Below, one piece after another: positions 1 to 8,429 of a stretch of 64,000 nt of DNA. Under the pieces are notes generated by a model that made no database searches, was not told the origin of the DNA, and saw only the letters and a list, made by a program, of their open reading frames with translations. Source of the DNA: Aequorivita aurantiaca. Its GTDB lineage: Bacteria; Bacteroidota; Bacteroidia; Flavobacteriales; Flavobacteriaceae. Location: NCBI RefSeq assembly GCF_030410135.1, contig NZ_JAUGQQ010000008.1, positions 1-64,000 on the forward strand, in the 5' to 3' direction. The position numbers and the translations under genes were made by a program. The stretch's first letter is position 1. Every line of letters begins with the position of its first letter.

Positions 1-144
1 AACCAATAACCAATAACCAATAACCAATAATCAATAATCAAATAACCAATAATCAAATACCCAATAACCAATACCCAATAACCAATAACCAATAATCAAA
101 TAACCAAATAACCAAATAACCCAACAACCAACAACCAACAACCA
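1..144 (+). repeat. AACCAAT-type heptanucleotide tandem array
   Basis: The stretch is an almost pure run of 7-nt units (AACCAAT) with some 8-nt variants (AATCAAAT), ending as CAACAAC/CAACCA units that run directly into the ATG at 145. The + strand has a TAA in nearly every unit. It continues beyond the left edge of the window. No gene and no promoter motif is visible in it. It belongs with the other 7-nt periodic arrays of this window, although here it stands in front of a start codon. Confidence 0.9.
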
Positions 145-1536
145 ATGCCCAAATCCAGCATCCATTTTGATATTTCCGAAAGAAAGATACTTCTTCGTAT
201 TTTGGACATAGTTTCGGTGTTATCATTGCTCTACATGGTGGGCATCGTCTTCAATTTTGATTATTTCAAAATCAACTCACAGCACTGGGTGTGGTCTATT
301 GTATTGGCTTTATATCTTACCATTTTTGCCACTATTTTCGAACTTTACAATCTCCAAAAAGCTAGCAAGTTTGATGTGGTCGTAAAAAATGTAATCATCA
401 CTTCTTCTGTAACGGTGCTATTCTATTTGCTCACGCCGTTTTACACCCCCATGCTGCCATCCAACCGTTTACAGATTGTCTATTTCTTCTTGGCCATAAA
501 TGTGGCCATGCTGGCTTGGCGGTATGCGTATATTGTGCTTGTTTCAGCCCCCCGATTTTATAAAAGGGTACTTCTGATTGCACACGGTTCCGATGTGGAA
601 GGCATTGTGGCTTCCCTTCAAAAATCGGATCCGAATTATCGGGTAATCGGATATTTCAACACAGGTCCTAATGACGGCACTATTATCAATACCCTGGAAA
701 TAGATGCCATATCAATCTCGGACATTGGCCTGCTTACTGAGGAAACCACAATTTCTGAAATTGTGGTAGGCACCCCTCTTTCCGAAGGAATGACGGTGGA
801 ATTGAACAATCAGCTCATCAAACTTTTGGAACAGGGCATTCCCATTAGGGAATACACCCAGGTTTATGAGGAGCTGACGCACCGGATTCCGGTGAAGCAC
901 GTAGAAAAGGATTTTTATAGATATTTCCCCTTTAGCCGAAGCAACCAAAACAAGCTCTATCTTTTTTTTAATAGAATTTTGGATCTTTTCTTTTCGGTGC
1001 TGGGTCTTGCTTTTGGGATGATGCTTGTGCCATTTCTTTTAATCGGGAATCTACTCGCGAACCGTGGCCCCTTCTTTTACAGCCAGACCAGGGTAGGGAA
1101 GAACGGGAAGTATTTCAGGATATACAAACTGCGAAGTATGGTAAGGAATGCCGAAAAGAATGGGGCGCAGTTTGCGGAAGCAAGGGACAGCCGCGTAACA
1201 AAATTTGGTCGCTTCCTGCGGAAATCCCGCTTTGATGAAATCCCGCAGTTTATCAATGTCTTAAAGGGCGAAATGAGCGTAATAGGGCCAAGGCCGGAAC
1301 GCCCTGAATTTGTGGAGGATTTAAAAGAAAAAATACCATTTTATGAAGTGCGGCACCTGGTGAAGCCAGGCGTCACCGGATGGGCACAGGTAAACGCCAA
1401 ATACGGCTCCAGTGATGAAGATTCCCTTGAAAAGCTTCAATATGACCTATATTACATCAAGCACAGAAGTCTTTTTCTCGACATAACAATAATAATAAAA
1501 ACACTAAGCACAATAATTTTCTTTAGAGGTCAGTGA
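145..1536 (+). CDS. Undecaprenyl-phosphate sugar phosphotransferase (polyprenyl glycosylphosphotransferase)
   Basis: A membrane enzyme expected to move a sugar-1-phosphate from a nucleotide sugar onto undecaprenyl phosphate, the first step of an exopolysaccharide or O-antigen repeat unit. The 463 residues match the WbaP/WcaJ-like layout: four N-terminal membrane helices (about residues 15-135), a nucleotide-binding-like middle region, a further hydrophobic helix near 275-305, and the C-terminal bacterial sugar transferase domain. Conserved family motifs are visible: YKLRSM, FDEIPQFINVLKGEMSVIGP with RPERPEF after it, and PGVTGWAQVN. The sugar cannot be predicted. The gene stands alone on the + strand, so the rest of its glycan cluster is probably left of the window; the glycan island at 15.7-26.8 kb is a separate locus. 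Confidence 0.93.
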   Translation: MPKSSIHFDISERKILLRILDIVSVLSLLYMVGIVFNFDYFKINSQHWVWSIVLALYLTIFATIFELYNLQKASKFDVVVKNVIITSSVTVLFYLLTPFYTPMLPSNRLQIVYFFLAINVAMLAWRYAYIVLVSAPRFYKRVLLIAHGSDVEGIVASLQKSDPNYRVIGYFNTGPNDGTIINTLEIDAISISDIGLLTEETTISEIVVGTPLSEGMTVELNNQLIKLLEQGIPIREYTQVYEELTHRIPVKHVEKDFYRYFPFSRSNQNKLYLFFNRILDLFFSVLGLAFGMMLVPFLLIGNLLANRGPFFYSQTRVGKNGKYFRIYKLRSMVRNAEKNGAQFAEARDSRVTKFGRFLRKSRFDEIPQFINVLKGEMSVIGPRPERPEFVEDLKEKIPFYEVRHLVKPGVTGWAQVNAKYGSSDEDSLEKLQYDLYYIKHRSLFLDITIIIKTLSTIIFFRGQ

Positions 1537-1685
1537 TTTAGAAATCCATCTGGATTAATAAATTGCAACGACAAACTTTTTCCCGTGCAATAATGCCGGT
1601 CATTAAGTACTAAATTCGGTAATTCAGAATTAGATTACCATTGTATAAAATCAAATTCTACTCTCCAAAAAAATAATAAAAAATA

Positions 1686-1722
1686 ACCCCCCTCCCTTAG
1701 AAGGGAGGGACAGGGGGAGGGA
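1686..1722. repeat. Solo hairpin repeat resembling the ends of the recG insertion
   Basis: A perfect 9-bp inverted repeat (CCCTCCCTT, loop AG, AAGGGAGGG; 1690-1709) is followed by ACA and then GGGGGAGGG. The same layout, a CCTCCC/GGGAGG hairpin, 2-3 spacer bases and a G-rich block, forms both ends of the element inside recG (47833-47861 and 48241-48269). It lies just after the stop codon of the DUF4105 gene and could also work as its transcription terminator, although no U-tract follows in that gene's sense direction. It contains no coding sequence. Confidence 0.65.
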
Positions 1723-1724
1723 TG

Positions 1725-2906
1725 TCATTCCGTCCTTCCAATAAATCCCATCAAGAAAACATACCGCACCCCCAAACCAACTAATAAAGGCAACAAAGCC
1801 AAAGCAAAAACCTGTACTCCCGTAATCCAATGTATGGTCAAAAGAATTAATAGAAGAAATAATAACAGCGAATAACGTTTCAGCTTGGGGGAAACATTCT
1901 TCTGCCCAATTGCCCAAAAAACGAGTATGGAAATAGGAAATGCCCACAATAGGTTGTAATTATTGGCCGTAGCGGTATGGTCGGTTGCGAACCAGAGCAA
2001 TAGCAGAAATATACCAATTAACCCAGTAGTAAATAATATGGCGGCATCGAGAAACCTACTTCGCGACCCTTTTTTATAATCGCGATAGGTTACAAATATT
2101 ACCGTCAATCCCAAAATCCCAAAAATAAAAAGCGGACTCAATAAAAAGTTTCCCGATGGGGGATGGGGGGTATTTTCATAGAGAACTTTTGTTTCCTTCA
2201 CCAATGGCACACTTTGGCTGTCTCTGTGAATTACTGCATTTGCAGCTCCCTTAAAAACATAGTCGGGCAGAAATTGATATTCAATTGGTTTCGCCTTCCG
2301 GTCTATAACTGCGCCAAGCGCCACATCTATTCCAAGGCTTCCCCAGCTATTGGCTACTAAATTTTTCTGTATAAGCTCACGGAATGTAAACTGTTCTTTT
2401 ATATGGTCTTCCTTGAATTCCAAATCTTTCCCCAAAACCTCCTGAATTACATCACGGATTTTGGTGGCACAATTGTCATAAAAGAAATCATACTTATATT
2501 TCTTGTTTTCGGGCTGGGCGTTATTCCACAGAAAATCTGAAACCGCATCCTTCTCCTCCTCGGTAAGATTCAGTGTTTGTTCCTTGATCCATCGATTTTG
2601 GGCAACATAGCTTTCAAAGAAAGGTTGGTAATAACTCACCCCTAATTGATAAAGTAGCTTTCCCTGTGCAAACTTAGTATAGAAATTTGGCGTGTTGAAG
2701 TCGTACACCCCATAATTAAAAACCACATCTACCCCGCTGAGCGAATCCTTAATACGAAAGGCGCTGTGCCCAAATTTGTCATAAAGCTCAGCCCCCGGAC
2801 CAATGGTCAAAATGCTTATTTCAGAATTTTCGGATAAAGAAACATATTGCGCTTTAACCGCAATAGTTATTAGCAAAAGAAAGAGAAGAATGTAATTTTT
2901 TTTCAC
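1725..2906 (-). CDS. DUF4105 family membrane-anchored papain-like protein
   Basis: A 393-residue exported protein. Residues 1-19 are a signal peptide ending in KAQ. The N-terminal half is a DUF4105 domain, a family thought to have a permuted NlpC/papain-like fold; a His in FGHSAF (about residue 46) and a Cys in FYDNCATKIRD (about residue 145) are the likely catalytic pair. After residue 255 come four or five hydrophobic helices, so the domain is anchored in the membrane and probably faces the periplasm. The substrate is unknown; amide or peptide cleavage is inferred from the fold. It is a single gene with a hairpin repeat directly after its stop. Confidence 0.85.
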   Translation of the reverse strand: MKKNYILLFLLLITIAVKAQYVSLSENSEISILTIGPGAELYDKFGHSAFRIKDSLSGVDVVFNYGVYDFNTPNFYTKFAQGKLLYQLGVSYYQPFFESYVAQNRWIKEQTLNLTEEEKDAVSDFLWNNAQPENKKYKYDFFYDNCATKIRDVIQEVLGKDLEFKEDHIKEQFTFRELIQKNLVANSWGSLGIDVALGAVIDRKAKPIEYQFLPDYVFKGAANAVIHRDSQSVPLVKETKVLYENTPHPPSGNFLLSPLFIFGILGLTVIFVTYRDYKKGSRSRFLDAAILFTTGLIGIFLLLLWFATDHTATANNYNLLWAFPISILVFWAIGQKNVSPKLKRYSLLLFLLLILLTIHWITGVQVFALALLPLLVGLGVRYVFLMGFIGRTE

Positions 2907-2966
2907 GGAAACTTAATTTTAATCTATTGAAATGTGTGCAGTGGGTTTGTGTGTATAATTCGGAAT

Positions 2967-3106
2967 TTAATTCTCAGTTCTCAGTTCTCAACTCTCTGTT
3001 CTCTATCTTCTATTCTTCCAGACCCCAACTTCAAACCTCATAACCAACAACCCGCAACTTGTAACCCGCAACCTGCATCGCGGAGCCTGCAACCAACGAC
3101 AGACTA
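2967..3106 (-). repeat. Degenerate heptanucleotide array anchored at a stop codon
   Basis: Read on the minus strand, the stop codon of the PorV-like gene (TAG, 3106-3104) is the first three bases of about twenty consecutive 7-nt units: TAGTCTG, TCGTTGG, TTGCAGG and so on through TTGCGGG, TTGTTGG, TTATGAG, GTTTGAA, AGATAGA, GAGTTGA, GAACTGA, GAACTGA, GAATTAA. The sequence drifts from T/G-rich to G/A-rich but the 7-nt phase is kept over about 140 bases. It fills most of the gap between the PorV-like and DUF4105 genes. Confidence 0.75.
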
Positions 3107-4198
3107 CCTAAAAATCTCCCAATCCAGCTTCAACGAAAACACATTGGAGTATAGCGCTGCACTTTGGTCGCCAATATCGGTAAGCGCATAATCCACTTGA
3201 ATTCCTTTATATCTAAACCCAACCCCAATGTTTGGTTGAAACCCTACGGCATCCGCGCCGTCCAATTGCTTTATGTTTTGAAAATTCCCCACGCCACCGC
3301 GTACATATACCATATCGATATAAGCAAATTCTAGTCCCAGGGAAGGGGTGATGCTGGCGAAGGAAGTTGAGATAATATCATTGGTTTGCGCAAATCTGAA
3401 ATTCAGATCTACCTCTGCCAGTAATGAAAAATCATAGCGATAAACAAATTTTCGCGCCATCCCCAGTTGTAATTTAGGTATGGTGATTTCGGTGGTCTCG
3501 GGCAGTTCCTGATTTTGCCCATCCACGGCGCCTTGAATTTCAGCAAACTTTTCTTCATCAATGCTCCACGCGTTGAAAGTAGTTGTTATGTCCCGCGCCA
3601 TAACGCCGAACATCCATTTGTCGGTTCTAAACTGGATTGCCGCATCCAACCCAAAACCCCAGGAGGAGGCAAAATCGCCAATAACACGACGGATTACCTT
3701 TGCGTTCACGCCATAGTTTAAGCCGTCCAGCGGAAGCCGACGGGCGTATGAAAAAGTAAAGCCATAATCTGCGGTTGAAAATTTACTGATCCTATCGTAA
3801 TAGATGTTGCCTTCGTCATCAATCAATTGGGTAGTGTTCAAAATATCATCCACCCCAAAGCGGATTACGGAAAGCCCAACAGCGCTCCGGTCGTCCAAGG
3901 GCATTGCGAAAGCCGCGTAATCATAATTGGCAATATTCGCAAAATAGGAAGCGTGCATCAGGGAAATCTGCTTGTCTTCAATATTTGCCAAACCTGCAGG
4001 ATTCCAATAGCCAGAATTCACATCGGCAGAAGAGGCTACCACGGCATTGCTCATCCCAAAAGCTGCGGCATCCACGCCTATGTTCATAAATTCGTTGGAA
4101 TATTTTCGAACGGTCTGTGCCCCCAATGTGGCTGAAAAAATAAGTAAAAGCAGGAGAAGTTTCTCTTTCAATCTTAAAAATTTGGACAAATATGACAC
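3104..4198 (-). CDS. PorV/PorQ family outer-membrane beta-barrel protein
   Basis: A 364-residue protein with an N-terminal signal peptide (hydrophobic run LLLLLLIFSATLGAQ, about residues 13-27). After it comes the hallmark of the PorV/PorQ (UPF0164-like) family: FMNIGVDAAAFGMSNAVVAS followed by the conserved NSGYWNPAGLA segment. The rest alternates polar and hydrophobic residues, as in FadL-type barrels, and ends on DWEIFR with an aromatic near the C-terminus. PorV shuttles type IX secretion substrates and PorQ-like members sit in the same outer-membrane system, but this paralogue's own role is unknown. It is a single gene; its stop codon opens the heptanucleotide array. Confidence 0.82.
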   Translation of the reverse strand: MSYLSKFLRLKEKLLLLLLIFSATLGAQTVRKYSNEFMNIGVDAAAFGMSNAVVASSADVNSGYWNPAGLANIEDKQISLMHASYFANIANYDYAAFAMPLDDRSAVGLSVIRFGVDDILNTTQLIDDEGNIYYDRISKFSTADYGFTFSYARRLPLDGLNYGVNAKVIRRVIGDFASSWGFGLDAAIQFRTDKWMFGVMARDITTTFNAWSIDEEKFAEIQGAVDGQNQELPETTEITIPKLQLGMARKFVYRYDFSLLAEVDLNFRFAQTNDIISTSFASITPSLGLEFAYIDMVYVRGGVGNFQNIKQLDGADAVGFQPNIGVGFRYKGIQVDYALTDIGDQSAALYSNVFSLKLDWEIFR

Positions 4199-4352
4199 TA
4201 TTTTACAAAATACTAAACTTTAAATTTATGCACATATTGTGTATTGATGGCATTGGACGAAAATACTTTCCTATTTTTACAGGAAAGTTTATTAATCAAC
4301 AAAATGGACAAGATTTTGACAAGTCCAGCGATGTCGAAACCACCTTTTTAAT

Positions 4353-5123
4353 ATGCAAAAACAAATTCCAAACATCATCACCTCCCTAAACATTCTTTGT
4401 GGGTGTGTGGCTGTGCTTTTCGCCGTTTCGGGCGACTTGATTACCGCGTCGTTCTTTGTTTTCCTCGGAATTTTCTTCGATTTTTTTGATGGCCTTGCTG
4501 CAAGATTGCTAAAAGCGCAGAGCGACGTGGGATTGCAGCTCGATTCCCTGGCCGATGTAATTACGAGTGGCGTAGCGCCGGGGGTGGTGATGTATCAAAT
4601 GTTCAATCTTTCCTATTTCCATCAACCGCAAACATTAACCGACACATTTTCCGTGGACGGGTGGAATGTGGGCCTGCAAAGCTATATGCCTTTATTCGGT
4701 TTGCTGATAGTAGTTGCCTCGGCTTATCGTTTGGCAAAATTCAACGTTGATACTCGGCAAACTTCGGGCTTCATCGGCTTACCCACACCCGCAAATGCCT
4801 TATTAATTTTAAGCTTACCGTTAATCTTACAATTTCAATTTTCGGAATTGGCCGAAACCATTATTTTAAACCAATGGTTTTTGATAAGTATAACCTTGCT
4901 AAGCTGTATTCTGCTAAATGCCGAAATCCCCCTTTTCGCCTTAAAGTTTAAAACATGGGATTTTAAGAGCAATGCCTTGCGTTACGTGTTTTTAATACTT
5001 TGCGTGGTGCTTTTAATACTGCTGAAGTTTTTGGCAATACCATTTATTATTTTGATATATATATTGCTGTCATCAATTTGGAAAAGGCCACAACAGAAGA
5101 AACCACGTCAAGCTCATAAATGA
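4353..5123 (+). CDS. pssA: CDP-diacylglycerol--serine O-phosphatidyltransferase
   Basis: Makes phosphatidylserine from CDP-diacylglycerol and serine in the inner membrane, the step before phosphatidylethanolamine. The 256-residue protein has the CDP-alcohol phosphatidyltransferase signature D-G-x2-A-R-x8-G-x3-D-x3-D, seen at about residues 46-68 (DGLAARLLK, then GLQLDSLAD). Six to eight hydrophobic helices cover the length, and the C-terminus is basic (KRPQQKKPRQAHK). The start at ATG 4353 gives the usual MQKQIPNIITSLNILCG beginning. Transcribed divergently from the PorV-like gene. Other CDP-alcohol transferases (PgsA) are less likely, given the N-terminal NILCG motif typical of PssA. Confidence 0.92.
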   Translation: MQKQIPNIITSLNILCGCVAVLFAVSGDLITASFFVFLGIFFDFFDGLAARLLKAQSDVGLQLDSLADVITSGVAPGVVMYQMFNLSYFHQPQTLTDTFSVDGWNVGLQSYMPLFGLLIVVASAYRLAKFNVDTRQTSGFIGLPTPANALLILSLPLILQFQFSELAETIILNQWFLISITLLSCILLNAEIPLFALKFKTWDFKSNALRYVFLILCVVLLILLKFLAIPFIILIYILLSSIWKRPQQKKPRQAHK

Positions 5124-5159
5124 TTTCGGAAGAAAACATTTGTAAAGGGGTTAAAATAA

Positions 5160-5900
5160 TTAAAATTCCAACTTCTTCTTTCGAAGTTCAAAATTCTGCC
5201 CCAGATAAACTTTTCTTACCATTTCATCCGCAGCAAGTTCTTCAGGAATTCCGTGTTTTAAGATGCTGCCTTCGAACATTAAGTAGGTTCTGTCAGTAAT
5301 TGCCAGGGTTTCCTGAACATTATGGTCGGTAATAAGAATCCCGATGTTTTTATTTTTAAGTTGTGCCACGATGCGCTGAATATCTTCCACGGCAACGGGA
5401 TCAACCCCTGCGAAGGGCTCGTCCAAAAGAATGAAATGAGGATCGGTGGCCAGGGCACGGGCTATTTCGGTTCGTCTTCTTTCCCCGCCGCTCAAAAGGT
5501 CGCCTCTGTTTTTGCGGATATGCCCCAAACCGAATTCCTCAATAAGGGATTCCATTTTTGTCCGTTGTTCTTTTTTTGAAAGCTTTGTGAGCTGCAAAAC
5601 GCTTAAAATATTGTCTTCCACGCTCAATTTCCTAAAAACGGAAGCTTCCTGCGCCAAATAGCCGATACCGTTTTGCGCCCGTTTATACATTGGGTATTTT
5701 GTGATTTCCGTTCCTTCCAAAAAAATCTGACCCCCGTTGGGTTTTATAAGACCAACAATCATATAGAAGGAAGTGGTTTTTCCCGCCCCGTTGGGACCCA
5801 AAAGTCCAACAATTTCACCTTGGTTCACTTCCACGGAAATACCTTTTACAACCTTTCGGCCTTTATAGGATTTCATTAAATTTTCGGCTTTTAGCTTCAT
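5160..5900 (-). CDS. lptB: LPS export ABC transporter ATPase LptB
   Basis: The cytoplasmic ATPase that drives lipopolysaccharide from the inner membrane through the Lpt bridge. The 246 residues match the usual LptB length. Walker A is GPNGAGKTT (about 35-43), the Q-loop lies in [14 protein letters not shown], the ABC signature is [16 protein letters not shown], Walker B is [13 protein letters not shown] and the switch His is in ITDHN. The [10 protein letters not shown] form of the signature and GVDP after Walker B are LptB-specific. It ends a leftward series kdsD-tatC-AhpD-like-lptB, and kdsD (Kdo synthesis) also serves LPS. The OstA-like protein at 38214 is another Lpt-type protein in the window. 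Confidence 0.95.
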   Translation of the reverse strand: MKLKAENLMKSYKGRKVVKGISVEVNQGEIVGLLGPNGAGKTTSFYMIVGLIKPNGGQIFLEGTEITKYPMYKRAQNGIGYLAQEASVFRKLSVEDNILSVLQLTKLSKKEQRTKMESLIEEFGLGHIRKNRGDLLSGGERRRTEIARALATDPHFILLDEPFAGVDPVAVEDIQRIVAQLKNKNIGILITDHNVQETLAITDRTYLMFEGSILKHGIPEELAADEMVRKVYLGQNFELRKKKLEF

Positions 5901-5999
5901 TTATTTGTTTTTCGGCAACACATGCTTACTACGAATATATTCATTTTATCGATTATAGGTTTCGGAACTAAAGGATCAAGTTTCAAATTGTAATCGCCA

Positions 6000-6034
6000 A
6001 GAATCACCATCCATCAACCACGAGCCCTCAACCA
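6000..6034 (-). repeat. Heptanucleotide array over the stop of the AhpD-like gene
   Basis: On the minus strand the units read TGGTTGA, GGGCTCG, TGGTTGA, TGGATGG, TGATTCT. The TGA of the first unit is the stop codon of the AhpD-like gene. The array is short and degenerate but uses the same TGGTTGA unit as the array at tatC and ruvX. Confidence 0.6.
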
Positions 6035-6378
6035 TTAACCTCCAAAGCTTCCCAATATTCAAAGGCCCTGCGCAAATGTGGAATAACAATGGTGCCCCCA
6101 ATTAGTAAGGAAATGCTCATTCCTTCAACAACTTCCTCTTTGGTCAGGCCCAGTTTGTGGCATTCCTCCAAATGGTAGCGCACGCAATCATCACATCGCA
6201 GCACCAATGAATTGCCAAGGCCCAAAAGTTCCTTCGTTTTCTTCGGGAGCACGCCTTCCATATAGGCATTGGTGTCCAGATTGAATATACGCTTTATGAT
6301 CTTGTTATTGTCATCCAGCATTTTCTCGTTCATCTTCTCGCGATAGGCATTAAATTCCGAAACTATGTTGTTTTCCAT
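6028..6378 (-). CDS. Carboxymuconolactone decarboxylase (AhpD-like) family protein
   Basis: A 116-residue all-helical protein of the CMD/AhpD fold. The motif LRCDDCVRYHLEECHKLG (about residues 60-77) carries the redox CxxC pair and the downstream His of AhpD-type alkylhydroperoxidases, so a thiol-peroxidase-like or redox role is likely. The substrate is not known, and no AhpC-like peroxidase partner is in the window. It follows tatC on the same strand after 58 bases and is probably co-transcribed with kdsD-tatC. Its stop codon lies in a heptanucleotide array. Confidence 0.88.
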   Translation of the reverse strand: MENNIVSEFNAYREKMNEKMLDDNNKIIKRIFNLDTNAYMEGVLPKKTKELLGLGNSLVLRCDDCVRYHLEECHKLGLTKEEVVEGMSISLLIGGTIVIPHLRRAFEYWEALEVNG

Positions 6379-6404
6379 TTTTATAATATATTATTTTTGA
6401 GAAA

Positions 6405-6439
6405 TAAACCTTCAACCTTCAACCATCAACCATCAACTA
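6405..6439 (-). repeat. Heptanucleotide array beginning with the tatC stop codon
   Basis: On the minus strand: TAGTTGA, TGGTTGA, TGGTTGA, AGGTTGA, AGGTTTA. The TAG that stops tatC is the first triplet of the first unit. Nearly every unit carries TGA, so with a period of 7 all three frames are closed within 21 bases. Confidence 0.8.
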
Positions 6440-7261
6440 TTTAAGGCTTTCTGCTTTCTTCTGATTTTTGACCACAATTTTTGATATATAAATACTTACT
6501 TCATAAAGAATAAGTATGGGAACGGCCACGATAATCTGGCTCACAATATCCGGAGGCGTAATTATTGCGGAAAGGATTAGAATTATAATCAACGCAAATT
6601 TTCGATATTTCCGAAGACTTTCCGGAGTTACCACCCCTATTTTTGTGAGAATGTACATTAATATTGGCAGTTCAAAAACAATACCACAAGCCAGCACGGA
6701 GGTTCTCACCAAGGAAATATAGCTATCCAAGTCAAAGTCGTTGAATACCTCCTTGCTCACTTGATAATTCCCCAAAAAGTTGATGGATAGTGGCGTAATA
6801 AGATAATATCCGAAAAGCACACCCAAGAAAAATAGAATGGATGCAATTAAAATAAAACCGCGGCTGGAGCTGCGCTCATTCTCCTTCAGGCCTGGACTGA
6901 TAAATTTCCAAAATTCGTAAAGGATATATGGAAAGGCTACAATAATCCCGGCATATATTGAAGTCCACATATGGGCCGAGAACTGTCCGGCCATAGTTCT
7001 ACTTTGAATTCTAAAGGGCATCTCCTGAAAACAAAAGGTGTCCATTCCTAAGGAACGGGAAATGTCACAAAACATTCTATAGGTAGGAAAATTGGATCGT
7101 TTGGGACCGAAAATAAGCGTATCAAAAATGAAATCCTTGAATATAAAGGCAACAACGCCTAAAATTAATACTGCCAGTGTGGAGCGGATAAGGTGCCAGC
7201 GCAGCTCTTCCAAATGGTCCAAAAAGGACATTTCTTTTTCGGGGGAAGCTTTTTTCTTCAT
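6437..7261 (-). CDS. tatC: Sec-independent protein translocase TatC
   Basis: The core receptor and membrane scaffold of the twin-arginine system, which exports folded proteins. The 274-residue protein has the family's N-terminal motif FLDHLEELRWHL (about 13-24), which binds the twin-arginine signal, six membrane helices and the ITPPD motif near residue 235. A loop of about 30 residues after the first helix (PKRSNFPTYRMFCDISRSLG) is typical of Bacteroidota TatC. No tatA/tatB is in the window. Its ATG shares one base with the kdsD stop (TAATG), so the two are translationally coupled. Confidence 0.95.
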   Translation of the reverse strand: MKKKASPEKEMSFLDHLEELRWHLIRSTLAVLILGVVAFIFKDFIFDTLIFGPKRSNFPTYRMFCDISRSLGMDTFCFQEMPFRIQSRTMAGQFSAHMWTSIYAGIIVAFPYILYEFWKFISPGLKENERSSSRGFILIASILFFLGVLFGYYLITPLSINFLGNYQVSKEVFNDFDLDSYISLVRTSVLACGIVFELPILMYILTKIGVVTPESLRKYRKFALIIILILSAIITPPDIVSQIIVAVPILILYEVSIYISKIVVKNQKKAESLK

Positions 7262-8226
7262 TAAATTATGCCTTCTTTGGTAAGGTTATGGATATGCACC
7301 ACGCCAGAATATTTTCCTTTTTCTTCGGCAAGGATTTGGGTTATCCCGAAGTTGTCCATCATTTCCATAGCCTCAACAGCCATGGCATTGTTGGCTATTC
7401 TCTTTGGGTTGCGAGTCATAATGTCCTTGGCCGTTAGTCCTGCAAAACTATCCGTTCTGGTCAACATCCGTCGTAAATCGCCATCGGTTATGATCCCTAC
7501 AATTTTATCATCTTCAACAACGGCGGTAACGCCAAGCATTTTTTCAGAAATTTCCACTATCACCTTCTTAACGTCAGTGTCTGGGCTAACTTGTGGTTTT
7601 TCATTAAGGGAAGTAAGATTGCTCACCCTCAAATATAGTTTTTTTCCCAAGGAACCGCCCGGATGGAATTTCGCAAAATCCTTGCTACTAAATCCGCGTA
7701 GGTCCAGCAGGCACATTGCCAAGGCATCGCCAATAACCAATTGGGCAGTGGTACTGGTAGTGGGCGCCAGATTGTTGGGGCACGCTTCTTTTTCAACATA
7801 GGCGTTTAAAACAAAATCTGCCTGTTGCCCCAAAAAGGAATCGCGGGTGCCGGTAATGGCAATCAATTTGTTATCAACCGCTTTTATCAAGGGAACCAAA
7901 ACCTTAATTTCTGGAGTGTTGCCGCTTTTTGAAATGCAGATAACAGTATCGTTTTGTTGGATGGTCCCCAAATCCCCATGAATGGCATCGGCGGCATGCA
8001 TAAATATTGCGGGGGTGCCGGTGGAGTTTAATGTTGCCACGATTTTGGTGGCAATGTTGGCACTTTTGCCAATTCCCGTCACGATCACCCTTCCTTTGGA
8101 ATGGTAAATATAGTCAACCGCACCTGCAAATTCCTCATCTACCAAATGTGCCAAGTTCGCAATGGCTTTGCTCTCAGTTTCTATAGTATTTTTCGCTACG
8201 GAAATAATTCTTTCTGGCTTGTTCAA
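7261..8226 (-). CDS. kdsD: Arabinose-5-phosphate isomerase, KpsF/GutQ family
   Basis: Interconverts ribulose 5-phosphate and arabinose 5-phosphate, the first step towards Kdo for the LPS inner core. The 321 residues contain an N-terminal SIS sugar-isomerase domain (about 35-170; VTGIGKSANIATKIVATLNS, CISKSGNTPE, and a GDALA helix) and two C-terminal CBS domains (about 200-320). This is the full KdsD/KpsF layout. It is the first gene of the leftward unit kdsD-tatC and has a good promoter upstream. With lptB three genes on, the unit is partly devoted to LPS. Confidence 0.93.
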   Translation of the reverse strand: MNKPERIISVAKNTIETESKAIANLAHLVDEEFAGAVDYIYHSKGRVIVTGIGKSANIATKIVATLNSTGTPAIFMHAADAIHGDLGTIQQNDTVICISKSGNTPEIKVLVPLIKAVDNKLIAITGTRDSFLGQQADFVLNAYVEKEACPNNLAPTTSTTAQLVIGDALAMCLLDLRGFSSKDFAKFHPGGSLGKKLYLRVSNLTSLNEKPQVSPDTDVKKVIVEISEKMLGVTAVVEDDKIVGIITDGDLRRMLTRTDSFAGLTAKDIMTRNPKRIANNAMAVEAMEMMDNFGITQILAEEKGKYSGVVHIHNLTKEGII

Positions 8227-8354
8227 AATTTTAATGCTTTTGAATGTTTGTAACTGTATCAGAAATTAGTATATTTAGAATAGAATTAAATAAATTCAGA
8301 AATCTTAAATTTTGATACTTTTTCCTTTAAGATGCAGTTAGCTTTCTACGGTTG

Positions 8355-8385
8355 CAAAATTACAATTGTTAATCTGTAAAACAAT
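8355..8385 (-). promoter_or_regulatory. Bacteroidota-type promoter for kdsD-tatC
   Basis: On the minus strand TTG (8384-8382) is followed after 19 bases by TAATTTTG (8362-8355), an exact match to the -7 element TAnnTTTG at the usual spacing from the -33 element. It lies about 130 bases upstream of the kdsD start. Confidence 0.6.
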
Positions 8386-8429
8386 GTATTGTTGGCTAAA
8401 ACTGAATTACCTATTAAAATTAAAGAAGC

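Noticed and set aside
1-144. CRISPR array
   Set aside because: The units are 7-8 nt without spacers; it is a simple tandem repeat.
2155-2180. A further copy of the recG element end inside the DUF4105 gene (GGGGGATGGGGGG run encoding TPHPPSG)
   Set aside because: The G-rich runs are there but no hairpin and no partner end; it is as well explained by a proline-rich linker before the membrane helices.
4192-4389. Small gene between the PorV-like gene and pssA
   Set aside because: It overlaps both neighbours, lacks any family pattern and reads as chance translation of AT-rich upstream DNA.
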